NCBI GenBank assembly: GCA_037693485.1
Contig: CM075351.1
Span: forward strand, 71,698,001 to 71,762,000
Length of the DNA stretch: 64,000 nt
Source: Kitagawia praeruptora
Taxonomy: Eukaryota > Streptophyta > Magnoliopsida > Apiales > Apiaceae
Direction of reading: 5' to 3'
Part shown: positions 10,025-21,774 of the stretch, piece after piece
Position numbering within the stretch: position 1 is the first letter of the stretch
How the letters are laid out: every line of letters starts with the position of its first letter
The notes under the pieces: model-generated
Seen by the model: the letters and a program-made list of their open reading frames with translations, nothing else
Told to the model about the DNA's origin: nothing
Databases searched by the model: none
Program-made: the position numbers and the translations under genes

Positions 10025-11212
10025 AGGTCATGGATTTCCCATAGCTTGGGTTCCAAATTCATGATTTATTTTTCGTGTTTCTACTAGTGTTGACACGTCG
10101 TTCCCAGAGCGTTTAATCATGTATGAGCAAGAGTTTAATCATGTATGAGTATGAGGGAGGAAAATCAAACGTAAATGAGGGAGGAAAATCATACAAATCT
10201 TTTACTATATCTCTGCTCCTTAACAAGTTGTTCAAGCTGTTGAAATATGCTAAGTAAGCAATTGTGAGTCTTCTACTGGTAAGTGATATAGATCTATATA
10301 TTTATTATAATTATTGATACACATCAATAATCAGTGCAATTGCCAGCAAAATGATCATGTTAAGTCTATAATTTGGTATCATTGTACGACATGATTTGCT
10401 GTCCTTTCTGCTAAGTGCTAACAGTTGATATCTCCCTCCTCTATCTGTGTTTATCTTGTAAATTCATGTCAATTGTACTTAAGTGTGGTTATTGAGTAGT
10501 TTGTGAAAAGCATGCTAGCTAGACAGAGTTGTCAATCAAGGTCTTTGCCATTATAAGTTTGTAGTAGATACTGTACCAAATATCGTGCCTTCACTCATCT
10601 TGGTAATCCTTTTTACATGTAAACTTGCTAATGTTGCTTAGAATGATGTCACACTTAGTAGCACTTGCTGGCAGAATATTTGATTTTTTTTTTATTTTTT
10701 TGTTTTTCAATTGAACTAGCAACCTCGAGGATGAGAGCAATACCTGAATTGTTGTCGTACATTCTTTATGAGTAGAGATGCTGAAATTTAATCAGTTGTA
10801 CAGAAAGCTACTGTACTTTGTTTAGTTCACTTTTTTTTTACTATGTGCACCATCAACTAATCGCTTGAATATTCTTTCTTTAATTGATTTCTCTTTTGTT
10901 TAGGTCTTGTTTGACAAGCCTTAAGTTGTGGACTGAAAAGTGAAAAGAGTGAAGGTAGAGTAATCTTACAGGACAAGCACAAAAAAGATTAACTTTCTGA
11001 ATTGATTATCTTTTTTGAAGTCCCTATCGACTTTTATTAAAAGGATTGTGGTTTATTTTCCAATCAACAATGAACTGTTTAGGCAAGTTGCCTGATAAAG
11101 TTCGTAGTGGTCTAGGAAAATATGCTCACATTACTCTTAGGTAGACATTTTAGATTTGTGATAAAGTAATTCAGATAGCCTATGCAAATTTTAAACAGTG
11201 GACTCTTGGGTA
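10025..11212. other. Noncoding DNA after the F-box relic
   Basis: I see no supported gene. There is a short direct repeat at about 10105-10195 (GTTTAATCATGTATGAG twice, GAGGGAGGAAAATCA twice). Otherwise the sequence resembles plant intron or UTR DNA, with long T runs. It may be the former 3' flank of the F-box gene. Confidence 0.5.
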
Positions 11213-11640
11213 TCTATTTTTAGGGCTGTAATCCGAGTCGAGCTGCTCGCGAGCAGCTCGAGCTCGAACTCGTTTAACAGCAGCTCGGCTCGACTCGACT
11301 CGTTAACGAGCCGAGCTCGAGCACAAGATCGGACTCGTTTAACTAAACGAGCTAGCTCGGCTCGACTCGACTCGTTAAACGAGCCGAATTCGGTCACAAG
11401 ATCAGGCTCGTTTAAGTGTAAATTTACACGAGCCGGCTCGACCGACTCGTTTAAATAGGCTCGTTTAGCTAAACGAGCCGGCTCGGCTCGACTCGATTCG
11501 TTAAACAAGCCGAGTTCGATCACAAGATTAGGCTCGTTTAGTTAAATGAGCTGGCTCGACTCGTGAAAAAAAGCTCGACTCGAATTGATACTCGGCTCGG
11601 CTCGGCTCGACTCAGCTCGAATGACAGCCCTATCTATTTT
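11213..11640. mobile_element. Palindrome-rich hAT-type element (412 bp)
   Basis: The element is 11221-11632, flanked by the perfect 8-bp duplication TCTATTTT (11213-11220 and 11633-11640), the hAT signature. The ends are inverted: TAGGGCTGTAATCCGAG against TAGGGCTGTCATTCGAG on the other strand. The interior is made of GCTCGACTCG / AACGAGCCGAG words in both orientations, organised as about three related units, each ending with a CACAAGAT(C)..GGCTCGTTTA motif. Almost every part can pair with another, so a single strand would fold heavily. No transposase is encoded. Confidence 0.85.
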
Positions 11641-13080
11641 GAACCCGACCACTCTTACATGGACTGTTGAGAAGCAAATCGTATGAAACATTATTGAGCT
11701 CTATTTACCGGGATACCAAAATTTAGAACTTCATACTATGCTGATTTACATCAATATTCAGCTTCTTTTTTTCAAAAGTATTTAGTATTTACTAACCACC
11801 AATTTTGTATCCAAGTTTAGGAAAAAAAAAATTAAACTTGAGATTGTGCACTGATATTACATACCAAAAATATAAGAATGAGGGGAAACAGTTCTGAGTA
11901 ATTCATGGTATGTAGAATATGTTCAGATTTTTTGTGTCACTGAAATGACACAAATTGACATGTATTTTAAAGTTATGTTTAACCTGGCAGAACGTATAGT
12001 AGCAAGTTGTTTGTAAAACACAAGAATTGTAACGTTCTGATAGTTATTGTTAATTGTCCTACATATTAAACAAAAAATAAATTAGAGGACATATGTTTAT
12101 TTCTCTTTATGAAATTGTTTTGCAGACATACCTTCTAGCCCTCCGGGCAACTTTGTTAGGTGTGGTGTGCCGAGAGGAACATGTAGAATTATTGAGCTTT
12201 AGACAGCGTAGCTTTCTTACAACGTATGAGAATTCGATACAATCTGTTCGACCATATATTTGATTTCTATTTTTATCTCCTGCTTAATTACTACAACTTT
12301 ATGTGAAATTCTAATTATCAAAATCCTTCTGCTAATTAATTAAATTGGTGAACAGTTGTTGGATCAAATGTTCTCTGATTGCTGCCCAAAATTTAACAAC
12401 TCTTTAAGTTATACTCTTTTGAGCATGTAGTATGATTGCACCTGGTTTATTGCGCTCCCGAGAACTTACATTTTTGTCTTTTTTGTTGTTACCCATCTGC
12501 AATTGCAGGTATGATTGATGATGTTGCTTTGATGGTCCCGATAACTCTAGTAGGTGCATCATATTGATGAAGTCGAATTAAAGGTCTTTTGGTAATAGAA
12601 ATTTAAGACATAACTTTTGAACATTTGGTGTAATTCATAGACAGACATATCCCAAGTTTAAGAAGTCGTCTTGGCTGTACTATCTTTTTACTACTTCTTT
12701 CATAAGAATTTATATATGTTCTCTGGATGATTTTAATTCTTTTTTTTTTTTTGCCTTTTGCTAAAAGTATTAAGTCTCTTTTTCAGATATTCAGTATGTT
12801 TGGTTTGAGAAAAATATATTCATAATTCTCTAGTGTTTGTACTTTAAGAAAAATTTGTGTCGATTTATTGCATCTGGTCTGTTGCTCTCCTATAGATCTC
12901 TTATGAACTTACATAACTTCCCTTGTTACCTACTTCCAGGTGTAATTGATAATGTTCTGATAACTCCCATAGGTGCTGACATAAATATATGAAGTTGCTT
13001 AATGGTGCTTAATTTTAATAGCAGATGATCTTCTCTCTTGCAGGTGTTTGTACTTTAATTGAAGGTGCTGACATGTATAT
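11641..13080. other. Noncoding DNA with a degenerate ~430-bp duplication
   Basis: No open gene is supported. Segments at about 12430-12570 and 12860-12995 are related: each has a GGTNTRTTGC start, an ACTTACAT block, TTGTTACC, CAGGT(A/G)T(G/A)ATTGATRATGTT and TAGGTGC. A further related block starts GTTTGGTTTGAGAAAAATAT at about 12798 and again at about 13279. Several AG-ending pyrimidine tracts look like intron acceptors, so this may be a decayed, internally duplicated intron-rich gene, but no product can be named. Confidence 0.5.
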
Positions 13081-13265
13081 AAACTTGCAACCATCCAAAG
13101 AACACATCATAAATATGAGGAATGAAGTAGCAAAAGATGATTTGATAACCCATTGTTGTGTCTCGTAGTTGATTTGTCTAGCAGTGATCTCCTCTCTTAA
13201 TTTTAATCTCTTTTGCTACTTCAATCGTCATATTTATGATGTGTTCTTTGGATGGTTGAAAATTT
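13081..13265. repeat. Long hairpin (60-nt arms, ~66-nt loop)
   Basis: The left arm (13081-13140) and right arm (about 13207-13265) are inverted copies with about five mismatches. The core CAACCATCCAAAGAACACAT pairs perfectly with its inverted partner, as does CATAAATATGA. Either strand could form a nearly continuous stem of about 60 bp. It could be a foldback element, a small-RNA-producing inverted repeat, or the product of an inverted duplication of the local sequence. No terminal duplication was identified. Confidence 0.8.
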
Positions 13266-14432
13266 ACTTTTATGATGTTTGGTTTGAGAAAAATATTTTC
13301 CTTATTTTTCAGTGTTTGCATAGCTTAGGAGAAATGATTTATTTTTCATGGAGGAAAAGACTTGATGAAACGCTGTGATTTTGAGGATAGTACTTCATCC
13401 TCTTTAAATAAATTAGTGAGCGGGCACATACATGGGCATAAAAGATTTAAATTTTTGTTCTGTGTCGTAGGTGCTACATTACTAGGAAAGTAGAAATTAT
13501 GATATTTTTAGTACTTCAAATGTTTAAACTTGCAAAAGTATATCCAGGCAGGCCAATCTCACTACGTCTATAGATACTAATGATCTACATTCATTGCTAT
13601 TAGAATATTTTTTGAGGGAAACACAAATTTCATCATAAATTTAAGGATAGAACATCCATGAGCACATGTGAAGAAACCTCACGTAGATAGTAGTCATCTT
13701 ATACTTGCTTGATATCGAAAAGAACCATTTCACCAAGTTGGTGGGATACAGGGTCTATCTCTCTTTACATGTCTGGAGGGGACATTGGGAAAAATTAAAA
13801 TCCTAATATTAATTTTTTAATTAAGTTTAATTTAATGTATTAAAAAATTTCAATTATATATACATATAACTTATAAATATGTATCGTAACCGTCGACATT
13901 GCCCTATCACTTTTATTTATGATAATTTTATGTTATTCAATATATAATTAGCATCACCATCGTGATCACCATCACAACACCATCATTATTATATATAATT
14001 ATTAGAATTATCAAATTCAATAAATCACAAAATTAAAATTGAAATTATAAAAATTTAAATCATACAGATGTAATTGCCACTATCATCACTTATAAAATCG
14101 TTTAACTCAATCTTAAATCATAAAAAAAATAATTGAAATTACTAAAATTTGTATACAAATTACCAAAATTATGCAGATAAATCATTAAAAAATTATAAAT
14201 TTGAGACTATAATAGTGGTACGTAATGACGAAACGAGATCTGAGAACGACGATTCCATTTTTTTGACTATGTAGATTTATATGCTTTACAATTAATATTT
14301 AATCTAAGATAATTATGAATGAGAGTCGAACCCATGAGAGAGAGGATATATTCTTTATAACTTGGGCTATACAATCTATAAATTTGAGTATTTACCTATA
14401 TATCTTAAAAAAGGTTAACAAATTTTTAACTG

Positions 14433-14436
<4 letters not shown>
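13266..14436. other. AT-rich noncoding DNA
   Basis: No gene or complete mobile element could be supported here. The stretch 13790-14440 is very AT-rich, with a short CATCACCATCGTGATCACCATCACAAC microrepeat near 13950-13985. A GTCGAACCC-type string near 14325 is not part of a tRNA fold that I can see. Confidence 0.5.

Positions 14437-14478
<42 letters not shown>
14437..14478. repeat. (TA)n microsatellite
   Basis: An uninterrupted run of about 20 TA dinucleotides adjoins the left end of MULE-2. A second TA run (about 20661-20678) adjoins the right end. MULE-2 appears to have inserted into a TA repeat, which hides its target duplication. Confidence 0.85.
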
Positions 14479-14480
<2 letters not shown>

Positions 14481-14666
14481 CAAGTGTTCAAATGAGACCC
14501 CCCTTACAATGAGAACTGAGACCAAATCTCAGTCCTCTATTTTTTAAGTTATCTTTTAATCCGGACCACATATCTATTATCTACATATCATATAATCCAC
14601 CCCCATTTAACCATTTTTTTATCATTGACCTACCTCACATATACGTATACATATAAACATAATCTT

Positions 14667-17600
14667 TGTAACACCCCCAGATCCAGGGTCAGGTATCTGG
14701 TCGTTACGGTCTCAATATCCAACCACAAAACCAACATAACTTAAATTACAACCTTGTGACCCAAAACAACAACATAAAACACACCCGTTATAGTCCCAGA
14801 GATGAAATCAGAGTAACCAACAATATTATTAATCACAAGTTTGAGTTCTTACAACCCAAAGAATTACAATTGTACAATTACATACTCTTTGCCATCTATT
14901 AATAGATACCATAATATAAATACATTTGAGACTCAATTGCTAACAACTAGCCTACCAGTAGTTGCATCCTCAACAAAGGTAGCCAAGACCTTAGCGGTAA
15001 ACCCCTGACGGTTGACACCTGCTTACGCTGTGTGCGCCTTGCGCGGCCATCTGATCTAGCTGTTGTTGTGATATAAATAAATAAAGCAAGGGTGAGCAAT
15101 AGCCCACCAGAAATATAATTGAACATTGATAATATATAACAGTCCAAAATATCTTTGAAACCATATGCCATGCATTAACGATGTAGTACCAATATAAGGT
15201 ATGAGATGAAGTTACAAGGTAACTCAAAAATATATTTGTTTTGAATAAATATCTGCTATGCAAAAGATAAGCAAGATATTCTCAATTATCATAAAAGAGG
15301 AACTTGCAGGAAAAATATTGCAATTCCGGTTTCAACACTTTTTCACCTTGCCAACACCAACAGTGTTGCAGAAATTTCTCACTTTTAGAAGATGAACTAA
15401 TACGGGAGCATTGCCGCGCCAGATGCCCTGATGTTTACGATGATCAGTCGTATGTCATGCATCTCATCAGTCGTTCTCTACATGTAGAAGGTAGCTCCGA
15501 CGGAATTTCTTATCTACCGCCCTCTGGAACTCCTCAGCCAACGGTTGGGCTATTGCTGGACCGGCGCCACTCGGCCACTTACGCGTCTCCTAGTTCGAAT
15601 ATCATCCATGACTCTGAAACGTAAAGTTCGTTCCCCTTTTCCCCAAGTGTAACACTTGTTGATAGGACTCCACAAAGTAGTCGTATCTAATTGGAAAGGA
15701 AAATTCACTAATATTTCCCAAGCTGATGCTTGTTAATGGATATAAACTTGTTACATCAATCATACCCCTCGAGCGTTGAGGAGGTAACCAAAAGACTCAT
15801 ATCGATGCTTGAAAGAATCAAGATGTGAGTGACAAGATAGTTTTAGCAAGTATAGGACCGGGCAGTCCAATAAATAACATCGCTCAAGTGAGGTCCCCTT
15901 ATATACGTTTGGAAGTTGAGCGAGTATTTAAATCTTCTTCAAGACAGATTTAAATGAAAATAGAGTTTTGGGAACCTCCCCTTGATAAAATAGTCATAAA
16001 AGACTTCGAAATATTTTACATAATATCTGAAGGTGAAGGATAACCCTTGAATAATATAAATCATTACAAAAAGAATTCAAAAGAATTTAATTAAATATTC
16101 CAAGAATATTTATTAAGTCAATAATAATTACGGAATATTATTAAATCATAATATTGCTCGTAAGTAATCCTCGAATGAATATATATAATTATTTATTAAA
16201 TAAATCTCTTCTTAAATGAATATTTAAAATAATATTCATTAAATAAATAAACTTAAATAAATATTTAAAATAATATTTACTGAATAAATCAAACCTTAAA
16301 TGAATATCCAAAATAATATTCATTTAACAAATAATATTCTAAATGAATATCCAAAATAATATTCATTTAACAAATAATATTCTAAATGAATATCCGAATA
16401 ATATTCATTTAACAAATAATATTCTAAATGAATATCCAAAATAATATTCATTTAACAAATAATATTCTAAATGAATATCTGAATAATATTCATTTAACAA
16501 ATAATATTCTAAATGAATATCCAAAATAATATTCATTTAACAAATAATATTCTAAATGAATATCCGAATAATATTCATTTAACAAATAATATTCTAAATG
16601 AATATCCGAATAATATTCATTTAACAAATAATATTCTAAATGAATTTCCGAATAATATTCATTTAGTAATCAAAACTTTAAAGGAATATTCGAAGTAATA
16701 TTCATTGAGTAAATAGAACTTCCAATGAATATTTTAAAATAATATTCATTAAGTGAATCAAACCCTAAATGAATATTCGAAAGTAATATTCATTAAATAA
16801 ATAAAGATCAAATGAATATTCCAAATAATAATAAGTAAGCCAAATGAATATTTGGGAATGATATTCGTCAACCAAATAACTCTAATGAATATTCAATATA
16901 ATATTCATTAAATAAAAGACAGTCTAAATGAATATTAAAATAATATTCATTAAATATTCCTTCACTGAGGTAATACTCAAATAACGTTCCTCGAAAGATT
17001 CGTAATCGAATAAAAATCCTCGAAATAATAAATTTGTCGCTGGGATCCCTCCGGGTTTCCACGACTATTTATATATTACAAAATATCGACTCCCGGTCTA
17101 TATTTGAAGTATGAATATCATACGCCCTTCGCTAAGGGTCTTAACGAAACAATCCGGCTTATAACTGATATTTCATATATAGTCTATAAGCCGATATCAA
17201 TTCAGGGAACAAGTAATTCAATCTTAACTTGAAAGTAGGCATGCATGCTATGGCATATGTATAAAACAATCATCATATATATATTATCACAACAACAGTT
17301 CCAAGTATTGGAAACTTGCCTGAGAATCGAGTGCGGGTAGGGGTAATGTGTCCCAGGTCAGCTCGACAATCTATAAACAATCAGAATATTTAAGATTAAC
17401 CACTTAACGCTTATAAAAAGGCTAAGTATAAACTCCACTTAAATCGAAACATGTTTTCGAGTTATCTCGTTACGTCTCTTTTAGTGTAACTCTTTTTATC
17501 ACCGATACGATCCGACATTCGTTCGTTATCAAGACATGTCATCATGCTTATACTTGGTATATACTTAAGTCGTATAAGTTCTAAGGTTGGTCGTTTACGA

Positions 17601-19540
17601 ATCAAGATTATACCTCGAGTGTTATCGCCCGTTTTCTAAGTTATAACCAAAGTCATACCTTTAAGGGGTTCGTTCGCGTTTAATCTCGATTCGAACATTT
17701 TTATAAAATCGAAAAACGATCTTTTTAATACGAGGTATTTTCTCACACTATCCTTATGATCTCTAATTTTTAATTATCAAGATTCGCCACTGATTTCGTG
17801 GTAATAAAGGGATCCAATTTCAGTTACGAACTTTCGTTTACGGTTTCGAACCACTTTTACGAATTTAATCATAACTCTTAAACCGTAAATTGAAATGCTT
17901 CGATTCTTTCGCCAAAGTGATCTATGTTCAAAAATCTAGCAGTAGGGTTCATTATCTTGCCAAGAACAGAGAGTTATGGCTACTGTCCAGTTCGGGTTCT
18001 TAGTGTTAATGAAAATCGGGCATTACGACGGCTACGAATCGAGCGTTCTAAAATTCATTACGCAACAACCAAGCCACACCGGGCATACTATACATGATTT
18101 TCATCTTAACCAGTCCAAGAATGTTTCAATTAACCATCATACTCATCAAAGCTGTTAAATCATCAATACTAACTACATAATCATGCTTATATGCATATAA
18201 CAACACCATAATCTTAACTAATCTAAAACCATCAAGAACATGTATAAACTTCAAAGTAAGATCTTGGGTTCTTAAGAATTATACCTTCTTTGGAGAGTGT
18301 AAAAGCTCTAATAACCCTTATATAGTCCTTGTCTATCCTTAACAAACCTTAGATCATCTAAACAAAACAAGAAATCAAAGTTAGTTTCTTGAAAACACTA
18401 TTCACCCTCATCTTTGGGGATTTATTTGAAAATGGAAAACATGGAGATTGAAGCTAATATTTCTAGGATATCATTTTTGTGAAATGTAAGACTCACCATA
18501 AAAATTTGGAGATCAAACAAGGAGTGGAAGATGGATTTTTGTCTTTGAATTTTGCTTGGGCCGAATGGCCTTGTTCTTGAGAAAATGGATGGGTTCTTGC
18601 TTTGGTTGCTTGGTTGATATGCATAAAGTGATGTTTCTTGGATAATATCTTATATAAAGCTACTTTATTAAAGTGCTTGGTCATTGCATGCATCATCTTA
18701 AGCCATGTGTTTGATTCTTGTGGTGTAGATGAGGTGTTTAGGCTAAGTGCTTGGTTGGTTTCCTAAGTGTGCTAGTTACTCTTGTAACTACTTAGTTACT
18801 TGCTCTTATCCACTAGCACATGCATGTATCTTGCCTCCCTGCTTGTTCTTTGTCCGGTTATTGCTCAATTTGATTGATCGTTCGGAGGAATAACTCATTC
18901 GTTTCTAATTAGGGTTTTACCGAAAACCTTCTTAATATTTATAATAACATTCTCCATCTTTCTTAATACTTCTCGAATTTAAATTCCTTAATTCCCTTTT
19001 ATAAATCCTTAAGTCTTGCAGTGTCTAGGGAAATCTCGGAGAAAATAAAAGTGCTCTTTTTCTGAATCCGACAGCTTTTACATACACTTATTTTCCTCCT
19101 GGATCACTAATACGAACTCAGAAATCCGTCCCGAATACCGGGCATAACATTATTATAATAATATTCCAAATTCCACCAAAATCACTATTCATCACTTATT
19201 TTTATTTAATTCCTATAAATAGAAAAATGAACCTGGTTCATCCTCGAGTGTTCCTTAACCTTTTTACGGAACCGCTGGGCTTATAATAGATATTGATTTG
19301 GATGTCATGAGGGTATCTATTTCTCTCTAGGGAATCTTATCTTATCTTTCTAGGAGATAGATTATTCTAATCTAAGTTATCACCCAATAGCATCCCTCAG
19401 GACATATAACCTTGGAATATATATCCTTCCATTATTCATTCATTTAAGCCAGTATTACATTGTAGTTGTAACCACTATTCACTCTTACATTAATACATAA
19501 TAAAAAGTTTTAATTCTACCCAAAAATCTGGGTTCTTACA
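14667..19540. mobile_element. TG...CA insertion, probable giant solo LTR
   Basis: The segment starts TGTAACACCCCCAGATCC and ends AAATCTGGGTTCTTACA, so it has TG...CA ends and short inverted termini (TGTAA/TTACA). The flanking pentamers are ATCTT and TTCTT, one mismatch from a 5-bp duplication. It contains no long reading frame. A solo LTR of a large-LTR gypsy family would explain the length, the ends and the absence of coding capacity. A non-autonomous DNA element is the alternative. The interior includes a 44-bp AT minisatellite and otherwise unique moderately AT-rich DNA. Confidence 0.55.
16279..16980. repeat. AT-rich minisatellite (~42-44 bp unit)
   Basis: About eight regular units of the type TAAATGAATATCCRAATAAT followed by ATTCATTTAACAAATAATATTC occupy 16279-16660. 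Degenerate GAATATTC-containing units continue to about 16980. Each unit contains an internal near-palindrome (GAATAT..AATAATATTC). It lies wholly inside the presumed solo LTR. Confidence 0.85.
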
Positions 19541-19780
19541 TTCTTCATCTTCCCAACGATCACACTTTTTTTCCGGCGAATTCATGTAATCTCCGACGAG
19601 TTCGTACTTATTTTTTTGCGCTGTATCTCTTCATCTCTCCCATATTATCTATTTCATGTCTCGAAACAAAACTTTAATAAGGTTATATTAATACCATCGT
19701 CAAGTTTTTTAATGGCTGAAACGTGTCATCAAAAGTTTTAATCGACGATGATTCAAAAAATACAGCCTAATAGAGAACTT

Positions 19781-20412
19781 AGGAGACGCGTGAAGGAAGA
19801 GGTGAAGATGGGAAAATGGAGGAAGTACAGCCTAAGAGAGAAGAGAGAAGTGTTTTGCCCTGATCTGAATTTTTTTCTTGATTTGCATTCAAAAATTTTG
19901 GTGATTTGCATTCGGATTTCGGTGATTTGCATAGAATATTTATGATTTCTGTTCAGTTTTTGGTGATTCGTGTATAATTAAGGTGCTTTGTTTATCAATT
20001 TATTGACTGTATATTGGTGACCCTGTGTTGGTAATTTGTATTTTGGTGTATAATACCAACAAACTCGTTGAAGTGGTGGAATTAGTTGGAATATTCAAGC
20101 CTTTGATTTGATCTTGTCACAAGAAAATGGATATGAGAACTTCGAGGAGACGCGTGAAGGAAGAGGTGAAAAGGGGAAATGGAGGAAGTACAGCCTAAGA
20201 GAGAAGAGGAAAGTGTTTTGCTCAGATCTGAATTTTTTTCTTGATTTGCATTCAAAAATTTTGGTGATTTGCATTCGGATTTTGGTGATTTGCATAGAAT
20301 TTTTATGATTTCTGTTCAGTTTCTGGTGATTCGTGTATAATTAAGGTTCTTTGTTTATCAATTTGTTGACTGTATGTTGGTGATCCGGTGTTGGTAATTT
20401 GTATTTTGGTGA
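19781..20412. repeat. Direct duplication inside MULE-2 (period 364 bp)
   Basis: A segment of about 268 bp at 19781-20049 recurs at 20145-20412 with few differences. Both start AGGAGACGCGTGAAGGAAGA and contain TGGTGATTTGCATTCGGATT before ending GGTAATTTGTATTTTGGTG. The spacer of about 95 bp is unique. The short open frames in each copy are parallel and probably not genes. Confidence 0.85.
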
Positions 20413-20660
20413 TGTTAGTTTGAATTAATGATTTTAATTGAAGTTGAATGATCACTTGGTGGTGGTGCACAATGATGTTATTTTTGTTGTTGAATTTTGT
20501 ATTGTTGTTGTTGCGATGGTGATGAAGTGTAGTACGAGTGGTAGGAATAGTGCGGGATAATCGGAGATAATATATATGTATGTAATTAAATGTTTTTAAT
20601 AAAATTAATATTAGGGTCTCAATTCTCATTATAAGGAGGGTCTCATTGGAGCAGCTCCCT

Positions 20661-21774
20661 ATATATATATATATATATGCCATTATTCTAGAGAGAACCA
20701 AATTACATAGAGTACAGGAGAGAACCTTCTTCATCAATCTTACCCTTGGATTAAAAATATATCCGATGATCAGGATATTTTAGCAATTAAAAGTATTAAA
20801 ATTTGGAAAATATATTTGTTAACAATTGTGTGTATAGGACAGTATATACACTCGGTCTCAACTCTCTCTTGCAATCTCTCCACGTTAATCTCTCCGATAA
20901 TCTTTCTTCAATATCTCTCTGGCGATCTCTCTATACTGTATCTCTCTCACTCTTTGCGATTTCAACCAAATCTTTTCAACGAACTCTCTCTGACGATCTC
21001 TCTATCTTGTTATTTTCAACGGAAAGTATGGTTTTTTCTTCAAATCAAGCTCAAAACTATGAATCTACTGTTGATATTGAGTCTTCATCAGGTATCACTC
21101 TTCAACTTTCTTTTTTTATCCAAATTAATCCATAAATTTATGTATTGACATTAATATTTTTGAGATTCAGTTTTGTATACATAACTTTTAAGGAGATTTG
21201 TTTTTGATTCTGTAGTAGAATCAAAACAGTATGTTTATTAAATAATTAGTTCAAATCCTAAAATATATCCTATAGTTTCTAATTCTATTTTAGAATCTTA
21301 ATATAATGCTCAACCAGTTAGTACCCATTCACATTAGTTTTCTTTGTTTATTTTCGACAAGAGTTCATATGTGTACATATGCTTAATTTGTAGATGGATT
21401 GAATGTAATCGACTTGTATTAACATTGAGTTTTGTTTGTTTTTAGTTATGCTTCATATTTTGGGTGTTTTATTTGTTTTATGGCTCGTAAGACGCTAACT
21501 TTTTGCTAAAAATTTTAGTTAGACATTTTTTTATTCTACTATATAACCAGATTAGCAATAAGTTTTTTTAGTTGTAGAAATTTGCAGATATAAACTTATA
21601 TTCTATAATGGAATCAAAATAGAAGTACTACGTATTTTGTAGAATTAATTTTTAAGTATGTGTTTTTTGGTGTTCTAGAATAGAATGAAAATTTAACTTT
21701 AGATATTAGAACACTAAAAAGTTTAACTTTTATTCAGCTGAGATTCTTTCTATTGTTAGCGATTAGTTACACAT
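20661..21774 (+). other. AT-rich DNA with an exon-like leader
   Basis: After a TA run, 20690-20735 has a repeated GAGAGAACC word that could be part of another transposon end. From 20860 to 21025 the plus strand is rich in CTCTCTC, like a plant 5' leader. It is followed by an ATG at 21028 and about 21 open codons (MVFSSNQAQNYESTVDIESS...) to a possible GT donor near 21092. This resembles a first coding exon, perhaps of a captured gene or a MULE transposase relative, but no further exon is visible before the Tat-like element begins. The rest is AT-rich without support for a gene. Confidence 0.35.

Larger units (their letters stand above)
14479..20660. mobile_element. Mutator-like element MULE-2, split by a large insertion
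   Basis: The left end reads GGCAAGTGTTCAAATGAGAC, then ATGAGAACTGAGACC. The reverse complement of the right end reads AGGGAGCTGCTCCAATGAGA, then ATGAGAATTGAGACC. Together these are about 45 bp of imperfect terminal inverted repeat. The ends share the CAAATGAGA / TGAGA words with MULE-1, and both elements have GGTGATTTG/TCACC arrays. Removing the 4.87 kb insertion at 14667-19540 leaves about 1.3 kb, close to MULE-1's 1.19 kb. There is no transposase. The target duplication is lost in flanking TA repeats. Confidence 0.75.

Noticed and set aside
14320..14360. GAGTCGAACCC tRNA-like motif
   Set aside because: The flanks do not form a cloverleaf, and similar strings are common in plant repeats.
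16513..16698. 61-codon frame rich in asparagine
   Set aside because: It is a translation of the 42-44 bp minisatellite.
16279..16980. CRISPR-like array
   Set aside because: The repeats are contiguous, AT-rich and degenerate without unique spacers, and the DNA is plant nuclear.
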